From: Agromyces italicus DSM 16388
GTDB taxonomy: Bacteria; Actinomycetota; Actinomycetes; Actinomycetales; Microbacteriaceae
Direction of reading: 5' to 3'
NCBI RefSeq assembly: GCF_000421545.1
Contig: NZ_ATXF01000005.1
Coordinates: 372,001 to 436,000, forward strand
DNA length: 64,000 nt
The notes beneath the pieces are model-generated. The model was not told the origin of the DNA. It made no database searches and worked only from the letters and a program-made list of their open reading frames with translations. This document shows, one piece after another, positions 36,051 through 44,730 of this stretch; the stretch's first letter is position 1; each line of letters starts with the position of its first letter. Made by a program: the position numbers and the translations under genes.

Positions 36051-39000
36051 TCAGGCCGCCGGACCCGGGCCCGCGATGCTCGCCGTCAACGGCTCGCCGC
36101 CCGAACGGTTCGCGAAGCAGTAGTAGTCGCGTGCACCCGCGTCCCACTGGGCGGCCTCGGCCGGGTAGGAGGCCTGGACCTGCAGGTCGTCCACACCCGA
36201 CACCGCGGCCACGTCGATGACGCCCGCGGCCGTGCACAGGAGGTTCATCTGCGTGGCGAGTTCGGCCTCGCCCGGGTAGGGCGCAGCCGCGTCGCCCGGG
36301 AGCGTGCCGTGATAGACCAGCTGCGCGGCATGCGGAGCGGTGCAGTCGACGACCGTGTACTCCTCCTGCCAGGCGTCGGTGAAGGGCTCGAGGCACTCGC
36401 CGCCGAAGAGCGTGTCCCACGCATGCACGCCCGCCGGCTGCGCCGCGGTCGGCACGGGCGCCGGCGTCTCACTCGCACTCGCCGAGGGGGAGCCGCTCGG
36501 CGCATCGGCGTTGCTGCCCTTCGTGAACATCGTGCCGAGGAAGAAGAGGCCGACGAGCACGAGGAGGGCGACGAGTCCTCCCGCGATCCAGACGAGCGGG
36601 CGGATGCCGTGCTTGCCGCCGCCGCTCTCGGAGCCGCCACCGCTCGTGCCGCCGCCCGAGGAGCCCCGCCCGGAGCCGCTCGCGCTGGAGCCGGAGCTCG
36701 AACCCGACGACCCTCGACCGGCCTGGCCGCCGGTGCCGCCGCCCATGCCCGTGGCGGCTGCGCCTGCGCCTGCGCCTGCGCCTGCGCCTGCGGTGAAGAG
36801 TGTCGCCGTCGCGCCCGACTGCAGGAGCGCCGTCGCCGGGTACGTCTCGGCCGGCCGGCCGACCGACGGATCGATGAGCCGGAGCGGTCCTGTGGCCGCG
36901 ACGCTGCCGAACAGCGCCGCGAGGCCGTCGTCGGCGGCCGGCTCGGCTCCGGCGCCGAACCGGTCATCCGCGACGGGGCGATCAACCGACCCGAGATCGG
37001 GTTCAGCCGGGAACACCGCGGCGCGCTGGGCGATGGCGTCGAAGAACGCGTCCTCGGTTGCGAACTCGTCAGCGTGTCGAGCTGTGGGGTCGGGTGCCGG
37101 CTCGAGCACGGGCTCGGGCGCGGGCTCGGGCGCGGTCGCGACTCGCACGAGCGAGCCGAGGCCGCTGCTCATGGGCTGATCGTCGGCGGCGGCGACCGCG
37201 CCGGTCGCCGGAGCTCCGGCCGCGAGGATCGTCGACACCGAACCCGGCGACTCGGCACGCGGGTCTTCGGCGTTCGGGTCGGGCTGAAGATTCCAGAGGT
37301 ACCCGGGCTCCCCGGGCTCCCCTGGCTCGTCGTCGAAGTCGTCGGCGTCGGTCTCGGCGACGTCGTCACCGCGGTCGAAGGCGAGACCGAGTCGATCGAG
37401 GCCGTCGTCGTCAACAGGCGCAGATCGGGCCGCGGTCGCGGCGACGGCACCCGCGGCAATACCGGCGAACGCAGCGGGAGCCGCATCTGCCGCGGGCGCT
37501 GCGGCTCCTCCGCCGAGTGCGGCGAGCAGGTCATCGACTGGCGGGACGGCACCGAAGGCGCCCGGCTCGGGACGGGGCGGAGCGGTGGCGAACGCGGGGA
37601 ACGGCGCGCGCGGGGCCGCGAGTGCTCCCTCGAAGGCGTTGCGTCGATCGTCAGCCGCGGGAAGCGCAGCGGTCGGCGGTTCGGATGTCTCGAGGCGCTC
37701 GTCGTGGGGCGCCTGCGTCGCACCGGCCGGATCGGCGACCGGGGGCTCGGCGCGCGGAACCGACTCGAGCTCTTGGGCGAACGCATCGAATCGGCTCGCG
37801 CGGCGGATGGCGGGCTGGACGACCTCCGTCGGGTCGGGCACGACGGGCTCGGGCACGACGGGCTCGGGCACGACAGGCTCGGGCACGGCCGGCGCGGCGG
37901 CGAAGTCGGTCCATGCGCGACCCGCCGACCACGACGGGGTCTCGGCCTGGGCGACGTCACCCGCGACGGGTGCGACCGGCGCGACAGGGGCGGCATCGAA
38001 GACCGGAACTCCACGGGCGGTCGCGGGAGCCGACGGCACGGGGTCGGGCTCGTTGAGCGCGGCCCACAGCTCGTCGTCGTAGCTCGACGCGCGCGGTGCC
38101 GGCGTCTCGCCCCACCCCGCGGGCGCCTCGGGCGGCGCGGTCGGATGCTGCTGCTGCGGGATGCCGCCCACCGGAGTGAACGAGCTGCGCGCCACGGGCG
38201 GCGGGGAGAAGCCGGCGAAGGGCCCGTCATCGGTCGTCGGCGCGGGCTCGGCGACGGGCCCGTCGGTCGTCGGCGCGAGCTCGGCGACGGGCGCCTCGGG
38301 GAGCGCGGGCTCGGCGACGGGCGTCGCCCGGGCGACCGCAGGGGTCGTATCACTCGCCTGGAGTCCGACCGAGGCGGAGCCGTTCGAGAGCTGCTGGAAC
38401 GCCGCCCGGAGCGCGGCCTCGGATTCGAGCTCCTGGTCGCCCCACGTGAGCGCGAACGATGCGGGCGGCGTGACCGGGCCGGGTGGCGTGACCGGCGCGA
38501 CGGGCGCGGCCGGCGCCACGCGCGCGGCAGGCTGCGTCGGCGTCGCCTGGGCGGACGGCCACGACGCCACGGGAGGCTGGGCGGCCGGCATCGGGTTCGG
38601 ATCGGCGAACGGCGAGACCCGCGCGGGAGTCTGGAGGGGTGCAGATGCTTCCGGAGCTGCAACCCGCGGGGATGCCGGAGCTGCCGGAGCACCACCGACG
38701 GGCGGCTCGACTTCAGTCAGGCGAACGGTCGGCGCGGGCGGCGCGACGGAGAACGGCGGGCTCCAGCTCGGAAGGGCCGGCTGGACGGGCGGCACTGCGG
38801 AGGCACCGCCCGCGACCGCAGCTCCACCCGCGGCGGCGCCCCACGGCGCCGCCGGGGCCGATTCGTGCGACGCGGCCGGCTGGGCGGGCGACGGCTCGCC
38901 GATGACCGGGAGCGCCCGGGTAGCCGAGTCATCGCGCGCGGGCTCGGCGAGCGAGAACCAGTCGAGCACCTCCTCGTGCCGCGACGGACGCGTCGGAGCG

Positions 39001-39170
39001 GCGAGCGGCGGCGAGGCCGGAGCGGCAGGAGAGGCGGGAGCGGCGAATACCGAAGGTGCCGGCGGGGACTGCGGCGGGGTCGCCTGCGGCGCGGAGCCCG
39101 TGGCCCCGCCGCCCGCCAGCTGCGCGAGCAGCCAGTCGGCGCCGTCGTCGAATCCCTGCCGTTCGTTCAT
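36051..39170 (-). CDS. Large Pro/Ala-rich membrane protein with C-terminal septum-formation domain
   Basis: 1039 residues. Residues 1-~850 are low-complexity and rich in Pro, Ala, Ser and acidic residues, probably disordered and cytoplasmic, with tandem VPEPV units near 430 and a Gly-Ala run (GAGAGAGAGA) near 800. One membrane helix at ~857-880 (LVWIAGGLVALLVLVGLFFL) is followed by an outside domain with conserved Cys: GECLEPFTDAW, VVDCTAPHAAQLVYHG and DYYCFANR. This is the Septum_form (PF13845) pattern. The start overlaps the pyrE stop by 1 bp. A role in division or envelope growth is inferred from the domain name only. Confidence 0.82.
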   Translation of the reverse strand: MNERQGFDDGADWLLAQLAGGGATGSAPQATPPQSPPAPSVFAAPASPAAPASPPLAAPTRPSRHEEVLDWFSLAEPARDDSATRALPVIGEPSPAQPAASHESAPAAPWGAAAGGAAVAGGASAVPPVQPALPSWSPPFSVAPPAPTVRLTEVEPPVGGAPAAPASPRVAAPEASAPLQTPARVSPFADPNPMPAAQPPVASWPSAQATPTQPAARVAPAAPVAPVTPPGPVTPPASFALTWGDQELESEAALRAAFQQLSNGSASVGLQASDTTPAVARATPVAEPALPEAPVAELAPTTDGPVAEPAPTTDDGPFAGFSPPPVARSSFTPVGGIPQQQHPTAPPEAPAGWGETPAPRASSYDDELWAALNEPDPVPSAPATARGVPVFDAAPVAPVAPVAGDVAQAETPSWSAGRAWTDFAAAPAVPEPVVPEPVVPEPVVPDPTEVVQPAIRRASRFDAFAQELESVPRAEPPVADPAGATQAPHDERLETSEPPTAALPAADDRRNAFEGALAAPRAPFPAFATAPPRPEPGAFGAVPPVDDLLAALGGGAAAPAADAAPAAFAGIAAGAVAATAARSAPVDDDGLDRLGLAFDRGDDVAETDADDFDDEPGEPGEPGYLWNLQPDPNAEDPRAESPGSVSTILAAGAPATGAVAAADDQPMSSGLGSLVRVATAPEPAPEPVLEPAPDPTARHADEFATEDAFFDAIAQRAAVFPAEPDLGSVDRPVADDRFGAGAEPAADDGLAALFGSVAATGPLRLIDPSVGRPAETYPATALLQSGATATLFTAGAGAGAGAGAAATGMGGGTGGQAGRGSSGSSSGSSASGSGRGSSGGGTSGGGSESGGGKHGIRPLVWIAGGLVALLVLVGLFFLGTMFTKGSNADAPSGSPSASASETPAPVPTAAQPAGVHAWDTLFGGECLEPFTDAWQEEYTVVDCTAPHAAQLVYHGTLPGDAAAPYPGEAELATQMNLLCTAAGVIDVAAVSGVDDLQVQASYPAEAAQWDAGARDYYCFANRSGGEPLTASIAGPGPAA

Positions 39171-39730
39171 CAGGCCAGGCCCAGGTCTTCCAGCCCGATC
39201 GCGTACAGGTAGGGCACGCCCTCGGCTTCGATGACCTCGCGGGCTCCGGTGGCCCGATCGACGACGACCGCGACCGCCACGACCTCTGCGCCGACCTTGC
39301 GCAGCGCTTCGATGGCCTTGATCGGCGAGCCGCCGGTGGTCGAGGTGTCCTCGAGCACGACGACGCGCTTGCCGGCGAGCTCGGGGCCTTCGACCTGCTT
39401 GCCGCGGCCGTGGTCCTTCGGCTCCTTGCGCACCACGAAAGCGTCGTACGCACGACCGCGCGCGGCCCCCTGGTGCAGGATCGCCGATGCGATCGGGTCG
39501 GCCCCCATCGTCATGCCGCCGACCGCGGCCACGTCGGGGACGTCGGCGATGAGGTCGAGCATGACCTGCCCGATGAGCGGCGCGACCCGGTGGTCGAGGC
39601 TGACCTTGCGCAGGTCGACGTAGTAACTCGCCTTCTTTCCACTCGTCAGCGTGAAGTCGCCGTGGAACACGGCGTCGGCGGAGATGAAGTCGATGAGTCG
39701 ACGTCGAGCGTCGGAATCGTGCTGGGTCAC
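39170..39730 (-). CDS. pyrE: Orotate phosphoribosyltransferase
   Basis: 186 residues. The N-terminal FTLTSGKKASYYVDLRKVS is the orotate site, FVVRKEPKDHGRGKQVEG the flexible catalytic loop, and VVVLEDTSTTGGSP the PRPP-binding motif. It converts orotate and PRPP to OMP in UMP synthesis. The GTG start lies 6 nt after TAAAGT. It is the first gene of a coupled set (Septum_form protein, ribokinase, nucleoside hydrolase), joining de novo pyrimidine synthesis with nucleoside salvage. Confidence 0.97.
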   Translation of the reverse strand: MTQHDSDARRRLIDFISADAVFHGDFTLTSGKKASYYVDLRKVSLDHRVAPLIGQVMLDLIADVPDVAAVGGMTMGADPIASAILHQGAARGRAYDAFVVRKEPKDHGRGKQVEGPELAGKRVVVLEDTSTTGGSPIKAIEALRKVGAEVVAVAVVVDRATGAREVIEAEGVPYLYAIGLEDLGLA

Positions 39731-39739
39731 CCGACTACT

Positions 39740-41164
39740 TTACGGCGCGGGCGCCTGAGAGGAAGGAGTGGGTCCCTCCTCGGACGACGCACGCCCCGAG
39801 GCATCCGTGCGCGTGCCCGTCGACGGCCGTGCCCGGCGCCGACCCCAGATCGATCGCGGCGTTCCCGGAACGAGCCGCGCCCAGAACGGCGGCTCATCCT
39901 TCTCGGCGAGCGCGGCGGGCACGTCGATGTGGAAGTCAGCGAGCTCCTCGGCCCCATGGTGCACGACCCGGTAGAGCGCCGTGCCGATGAGCACGCCGAG
40001 CGCGATGGACATGATCGACGTGAGCGCGTCCGCGAAATCCTGGAGCCCGCGCGCCGTGCCGACGGCCTCGGTCAGCCCGACGAGTCCGGCGGCACCGGGC
40101 ACGAGCAGCCAGAATCCCGGCAGGAACGTCAGTTGCGACGGCGCCCCGTTCCGCAGCGTCGCGATCCAGAGCACCACCGGCGTCATCGCGAGTGCCCCGA
40201 TGAATCCCCCGACCGTCGAGCCGAGCAGCAGCCCGCCGACCGACTGGCCGGTGTACGCGACGAGCAGCACGAGCAGCACCCAGCCGAAGGTGCGCCGGGG
40301 TGCCGAGAAATGCAGGTAGTTGCCGATCGCGAACAGCAGTACACCCACGAGGGCGACCCACCAGGGGAAGGGCGCGGATGCCTCGAGCGGCGAGTAGCTC
40401 GAACTCTCGACGCCGACCACGGTGCCCGCGGCGAGGATGCCGAACGCGAGGAGCGCCAGCTGCACGAGACCGAAGACGAGCCGCGACGCTCCCGCGAGCA
40501 TCTGCCCGCCCGCGAGCTCGCCCACGGCGGTCGTCAGCACCCCACCGGGCAGGAAGGTCGCGAGCGGGGCGATGAGCAGCCTGATCGGGTCGCCGATCTC
40601 GACGTACGGCGCGATGAGGAAGACGGCGAGCGCGCTCGCGAACGCCGCGAACACCGGGAAGACGAGCTGGAGGGTGGGCGACCGCACGAGCTTCGCGAGC
40701 CCGACGAACGCGCCGAGGCCGAACGCGATGAGCGCGCCCTGCCAGGTCGGGGTGAGCAGCAGCGCGAGGCCGGTCACCAGGACGGCATGCCCGAAGGTGC
40801 GGACGAGCCATCCATGACCCGGCTTCATCGCGCCGATCGCGTTGAGCCGCTTGATTCCGTCGAGCGGATCGATCTCGGCGCGCTCGGCCTGCCCGATAAG
40901 CGTGTACAGCGCCGCGATCTGGTCGAAGCGGAACGAGGCGTTCACCGCGGACCTGATCGCGACGCGCCCCGCCTCGCCCGCGCCCGTCTCCACGATGATC
41001 ACCGTCGGCAGCACGACGAAGTCGGTGCCGTCGCTCCCGTATGCCCTTGAGACCCGCACGAGGGTGTCGCGGATGTGGTCGACGGAATCGGCGGCCGCGT
41101 TCATGCCCTCCGCGAGCCCGAGGAGGAATCGGCGGAGAAGGGCGGGATCGGCGGCGACGGTCAT
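39740..41164 (-). CDS. Threonine/serine exporter, ThrE family
   Basis: 474 residues. A cytoplasmic N-terminal domain (LRRFLLGLAEGMNAAADSVD, the DUF1212-like part) is followed by about ten membrane spans and a hydrophilic tail of ~60 residues. Motifs such as FLPGGVLTTAVGELAGGQML and FLPGFWLLVPGAAGLVGLTE are typical of the ThrE exporters of actinobacteria. It should export threonine/serine or small hydrophilic compounds. The stop lies 10 nt before the pyrE start region on the same strand. Confidence 0.9.
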   Translation of the reverse strand: MTVAADPALLRRFLLGLAEGMNAAADSVDHIRDTLVRVSRAYGSDGTDFVVLPTVIIVETGAGEAGRVAIRSAVNASFRFDQIAALYTLIGQAERAEIDPLDGIKRLNAIGAMKPGHGWLVRTFGHAVLVTGLALLLTPTWQGALIAFGLGAFVGLAKLVRSPTLQLVFPVFAAFASALAVFLIAPYVEIGDPIRLLIAPLATFLPGGVLTTAVGELAGGQMLAGASRLVFGLVQLALLAFGILAAGTVVGVESSSYSPLEASAPFPWWVALVGVLLFAIGNYLHFSAPRRTFGWVLLVLLVAYTGQSVGGLLLGSTVGGFIGALAMTPVVLWIATLRNGAPSQLTFLPGFWLLVPGAAGLVGLTEAVGTARGLQDFADALTSIMSIALGVLIGTALYRVVHHGAEELADFHIDVPAALAEKDEPPFWARLVPGTPRSIWGRRRARPSTGTRTDASGRASSEEGPTPSSQAPAP

Positions 41165-41177
41165 CGAGGCGAACTCG

Positions 41178-42536
41178 TCAGGCGACGACCACGAAGGAGA
41201 GCAGCACGCCGACGATCATCGCCGAGACGACGTACACGAGGTTCGGCAGCTGGAACGAGTGGTCGAACACGAACTTGCCGAGCTTCGTCGTTCCGGTCTG
41301 GTCGAACGCGGCCGTCGCCACCTGCGACCCGTTGGCGGGCAGCGTGTACATGCCCATCGCCGAGGGCCAGAGCCCGACGATGAGCGAGGCCGGCAGTCCG
41401 ATCGCGAGGCCGATGGGCACGATGGCGTTCGTCGCGCTCGACTGGCTCGTCGTGAGCATGGCGACGAGGAACAGCGCGAGCGCGAAGAGCAGCGCGCCGA
41501 CGAACGCCGACGACCCCGAGACCATCGAGCCGAGACCCGCGACGATGAGGTCGTTGTTGTACGCGACGAAGGTGTTCGCGAGCCAGGCGATGCCGAACAG
41601 CGCGAAGGCACCGACCATGCCGGCCGGGAACGTCGACTGCTTCGGCACGTCGGCCGACTTGACCTTGCAGAAGACGAAGATGAGCGCCGCGATGACGCCC
41701 ATGGTGACCTCGATGATGATCGTCACCGAGACGCGCACGGGATCGCCGGCGTCATCGGTGCCGATGACAGGGCGGAGTCCTTCGAACAGCCCCATGAGGA
41801 CGATGAACCCGACACCGGCGAGGAAGATCGATGCGGACAGCACCGCCGTGCGGGGCAGCTTCTTCGTTCTCGCGTCTTCGACCGGCGGCTTGATGAGGTG
41901 CTCGGCGAGGCGTCGCTGGTACTCGGGGTCGTCCTCGAGGTTCTTGCCGTGCCGAACCATGACGAGGGCGGCGAGGAAGAGACCGACGATCGACGCCGGC
42001 CACATGATGAGCAGGACCTGCCCGAGGTCGACGCCGCTCGGCGCGAGGAGCACGACGAGCGAGGCGGTCGCGGCCGAGACCGGGCTGCAGAGGATGCCGA
42101 CCTGCGAGGCGACGGCCGAGACCGACAGCGCCCGCTCCGGGCGGATCTTCTGCTGGTAGGAGACGTCGTAGATGACCGGGAGCAGCGGGTAGAAGATGTT
42201 GCCCGTGCCCGCACCGACGGTGAAGAGGAACGACATCGCGGGGGCGAGGAAGACGACGCTCTTCGGACGAGACCTGATCGCCCTGGCCGCCACCGACACC
42301 ATCCAGTCGATGCCGCCGGCCGCCTGCATCACCGAAGCCGCCACGATCACCGTGAGCACGATGAACACGGCGTCGACGGGCGCGTTGCCGGGTGCGGTCT
42401 GGAACCCGAAGACGAGCACCGCGACCCCGACGAGGCCCCAGACGCCGAGCCCGATCCCGCTCGTGCGGGTGCCCATGAAGATCGCCAGGACGACGACGAT
42501 CAGCTGGGCGAAGAGGATCCAGACGTTGTCGTTCAC
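41178..42536 (-). CDS. Dcu-type C4-dicarboxylate transporter
   Basis: 452 residues with ~11 membrane spans. The segment AGTGNIFYPLLPVIYDVSYQ, then KIRPERALSVSAVASQVGIL and CSPVSAATASL, is diagnostic of the DcuA/DcuB family. These carry aspartate, fumarate, malate and succinate, classically in anaerobic enterobacteria. The GTG start overlaps the peptidase E stop by 4 bp (GTGA), so both are made together. A Dcu carrier coupled to an aspartyl peptidase suggests use of aspartate-rich peptides. Confidence 0.88.
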   Translation of the reverse strand: MNDNVWILFAQLIVVVLAIFMGTRTSGIGLGVWGLVGVAVLVFGFQTAPGNAPVDAVFIVLTVIVAASVMQAAGGIDWMVSVAARAIRSRPKSVVFLAPAMSFLFTVGAGTGNIFYPLLPVIYDVSYQQKIRPERALSVSAVASQVGILCSPVSAATASLVVLLAPSGVDLGQVLLIMWPASIVGLFLAALVMVRHGKNLEDDPEYQRRLAEHLIKPPVEDARTKKLPRTAVLSASIFLAGVGFIVLMGLFEGLRPVIGTDDAGDPVRVSVTIIIEVTMGVIAALIFVFCKVKSADVPKQSTFPAGMVGAFALFGIAWLANTFVAYNNDLIVAGLGSMVSGSSAFVGALLFALALFLVAMLTTSQSSATNAIVPIGLAIGLPASLIVGLWPSAMGMYTLPANGSQVATAAFDQTGTTKLGKFVFDHSFQLPNLVYVVSAMIVGVLLSFVVVA

Positions 42537-43273
42537 GCGCTCGGTCCCTTCACGATCGGTCCGCGACCCTCGAGCACCTCGACCGGGAGCGGGGTCTCGA
42601 CGATCCGGCCGTCGATCGCCTCGACGCGAAGGGCGAGCGCGGGGTCGACGGGGCTGATCGCCGTGACGAACTCCTGATTCTCGAAGTGCAGCGACTGGAG
42701 GTTGCCGACGGCGTACCCCGTCGCGAGCTCGCCGCCCTTGAGCGCGGCGTGGAAGATCGGCTGCCGCTGGTCCTCCGCGTCGTAGTGGGGGCAGAAGCTG
42801 CCGTGCAGGAAGCCGAGCCCCTCGGGCAGCACCTGGAGGGTCGGCCCGTAACTGTCGGTCGTGCCGCCCTCGAACCAGCAGATTCCGCCGGCCGAGCCGC
42901 CCGTGAAGACGACGTTCGAGCCCGGGTCCTCCCACATCTCGCGCATGATCTCGTCGAGCCCCTGCCGCTTCCACACATCGAGCATGTTCGCCGTGTTGCC
43001 CCCGCCGACGTGGATCACGTCGAAGCCCCTGACGAACCCCGCGAGGTCGTCGAGATCCCGATGGAAGAGCGTGAGGTGGTGCGGCGCGCAGCGGTCGGAG
43101 TCGTAGGTCTTGTAGAAGCTCAGCGCGTACGCCGCCTCGTCGCCCGTCGCCGTGCCCACGAAGAGCACCCTCGGTCGCTCCTTGCCCGTCAATCGCAGGA
43201 TGTAGTCGTGCGTCGGATCAGCCCGACGCTCCATCATGGCCTTGCCTGCCCCGGTCGCCACCACGTGCGCCAT
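42533..43273 (-). CDS. Peptidase E-type S51 peptidase (aspartyl dipeptidase family)
   Basis: 246 residues. The nucleophile lies in VVFTGGSAGGICW (Ser127), following HVGGGNTANML, as in the S51 family. SFCPHYDAEDQRQPIF near residue 170 is also typical. Family members remove N-terminal Asp from dipeptides; some relatives act on cyanophycin-derived peptides, so the exact substrate is open. The ATG at 43273 is chosen for its GGGGGGA RBS rather than an upstream GTG/ATG. Confidence 0.88.
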   Translation of the reverse strand: MAHVVATGAGKAMMERRADPTHDYILRLTGKERPRVLFVGTATGDEAAYALSFYKTYDSDRCAPHHLTLFHRDLDDLAGFVRGFDVIHVGGGNTANMLDVWKRQGLDEIMREMWEDPGSNVVFTGGSAGGICWFEGGTTDSYGPTLQVLPEGLGFLHGSFCPHYDAEDQRQPIFHAALKGGELATGYAVGNLQSLHFENQEFVTAISPVDPALALRVEAIDGRIVETPLPVEVLEGRGPIVKGPSA

Positions 43274-43428
43274 CGGTCCCCCCTCGTCGCGATGCACCTG
43301 CGGGTCACGCTATCGGGAGATGACCTCGTCGGTCGAGTAGGCGCGCAGGGGCGCGGATCGAGATCCCCCCAACGCATCCCGATCCGCTGCGGTCGAACAC
43401 GACGGCACAGAGGAAGGGCCGCCCCGCG

Positions 43429-43511
43429 GGGTGTCCCTCCCCCGCGCGGCGGCCCTTTCAGAGGGCCGCGCCTCACGATCGGAGGGTGTCCCTCCCCCGC
43501 GCGGCGGCCCT
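43429..43511. repeat. 28-bp perfect direct repeat upstream of peptidase E
   Basis: The 28-nt unit starting GGGTGTCCCTCCCCCGCGCG occurs at 43429-43456 and again at 43484-43511, 55 nt apart. Each ends in GGCGGCCCT, which can pair with nearby GGGCCGC, so hairpins are possible. It lies in the untranslated region upstream of the peptidase E gene. Confidence 0.7.
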
Positions 43512-43549
43512 GCAGTCCCGGAGAACGGACCTCCGGGGATTCGCGGCAC

Positions 43550-43672
43550 TCAGACGGTGCGCGCGAACGTCTCCCGCGGCTGGCGGCGGTAGCCGTCACG
43601 AGCGGTGACGACGATCGCGCCGACGACGGCGACGACGGAAACGGTGCCGAGAAGCACGATGACGCTGATCAC
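43550..43672 (-). CDS. Possible 40-aa single-span membrane protein
   Basis: A GTG with the ribosome-binding site AAGGGA 6 nt upstream opens a 40-residue frame. A hydrophobic helix (VISVIVLLGTVSVVAVVGA, then IVV) is followed by a basic tail DGYRRQPRETFARTV. The good RBS and membrane-plus-basic design support a real small protein, but there is no family evidence. It lies between peptidase E and the LysR gene. Confidence 0.4.
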   Translation of the reverse strand: MISVIVLLGTVSVVAVVGAIVVTARDGYRRQPRETFARTV

Positions 43673-43784
43673 GATGGATCCCTTCGACGAAGACGGTGCG
43701 GGCTGGTCGAGCGACTCTGCGCCGTTGCACGTGTTCGAACCTGCACTATTCTTCCGCGTCGAAACTTTCAGCACAAGCTCACAA

Positions 43785-43812
43785 TTCTACAATGACGATG
43801 TAGAATCTCTAC
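43785..43812. promoter_or_regulatory. Overlapping inverted repeats before the LysR gene (likely autoregulatory operator)
   Basis: TTCTACA (43785-43791) pairs with TGTAGAA (43799-43805) across 7 nt. A second palindrome GTAGA-ATC-TCTAC occupies 43800-43812 and ends directly before the ATG at 43813. The half-sites share the core TCTAC/GTAGA. The local A/T content is high. LysR proteins bind such sites, often their own promoter. Confidence 0.55.
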
Positions 43813-44730
43813 ATGGATGTCCGCCGCCTCGATCTGCTCCGCGAACTCGCCGAGCGCGGTTCGGTGACCGCGGTCGCCGAGGCCACGGGACGGACCCCCT
43901 CGGCCGTCTCGCAGCAGCTCAAGGTGCTCGAACGCGAGGCCGGCATGCCGCTCACCGAGCGCAGCGGGCGAGGCGTCGTGCTGACGAGCGCGGGACATGC
44001 GCTGGCCCGCAGCGCGACCGACGTCGCGATCGCCCTCGAACGCGCGACCTCCCTGTGGGACGAGTTCCGCAACCACCCGAGCGGCGAGGTCACGCTGATG
44101 ACCTTCCCGACCATCGGCGCGACGGTGCTGCCCGCGGTGATGACCGAGCTCTCGCAGATCGCCGGCCTCGTCGTGCACGCCACCGACCTCGACCCCGAGC
44201 TCGCCGAGTTCGCCGACCTCACGAGCGACCACGACATCGTGCTCGCCCACACCATGCCGGGCGTGCTGCCGTGGGGCGGCCGGGGGCTTCGGGCCGTGCC
44301 GCTGCTCACCGAGCCGCTCGACATCGGCCTGCCGGCCGACCATCGGCTGGCCGGCCGTTCGCACCTCACGCCGAGCGACCTCGTCGATGAGACCTGGCTC
44401 GGCGTGCCGCCGGGATTCCCCTTCGAGCGGATCCTGCACGCGATCGAACAGCAGACGGGCCGACGGGCGCTGGTGAGTCAGCGTTTCAGCGACATGCGCA
44501 TCATCGAGGCCTTCATCGAGGCGGGGCTCGGCATCGCGTTCGTGCCGCGGTTCACGAGCGGCGCCGTTCCCGAATCGATCGTGCTGAAGCCGCTCCGCGG
44601 CGTGGCATCCGCCCGACAGATCGTCGCCCTCGTACGCCCCGACGTCGCCGAACGCCTCGCCGTGCGCACCGTGCTCGACGTGCTCGTCTCGCAGTCGGCG
44701 CGGCTCGAGCGCGAGCACATGGCCGACTAG
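43813..44730 (+). CDS. LysR-family transcriptional regulator
   Basis: 305 residues. The winged helix is at residues 1-60 (RRLDLLRELAERGSVTAVAE, TPSAVSQQLKVLEREAG), and the substrate-binding region runs from ~90 to the end (DIGLPADHRLAG, FSDMRIIEAFIEAGLGIAFV). The ligand is unknown. It lies divergent from the small membrane ORF and peptidase E/Dcu genes, which are candidate targets. Its last 4 nt overlap the end of the convergent reductase-like gene. Confidence 0.92.
   Translation: MDVRRLDLLRELAERGSVTAVAEATGRTPSAVSQQLKVLEREAGMPLTERSGRGVVLTSAGHALARSATDVAIALERATSLWDEFRNHPSGEVTLMTFPTIGATVLPAVMTELSQIAGLVVHATDLDPELAEFADLTSDHDIVLAHTMPGVLPWGGRGLRAVPLLTEPLDIGLPADHRLAGRSHLTPSDLVDETWLGVPPGFPFERILHAIEQQTGRRALVSQRFSDMRIIEAFIEAGLGIAFVPRFTSGAVPESIVLKPLRGVASARQIVALVRPDVAERLAVRTVLDVLVSQSARLEREHMAD

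Noticed and set aside
36309..39212. 967-residue plus-strand frame opposite the Septum_form gene
   Set aside because: Low-complexity Arg/Gly shadow; the minus-strand protein has a membrane helix, conserved Cys and coupled neighbours.
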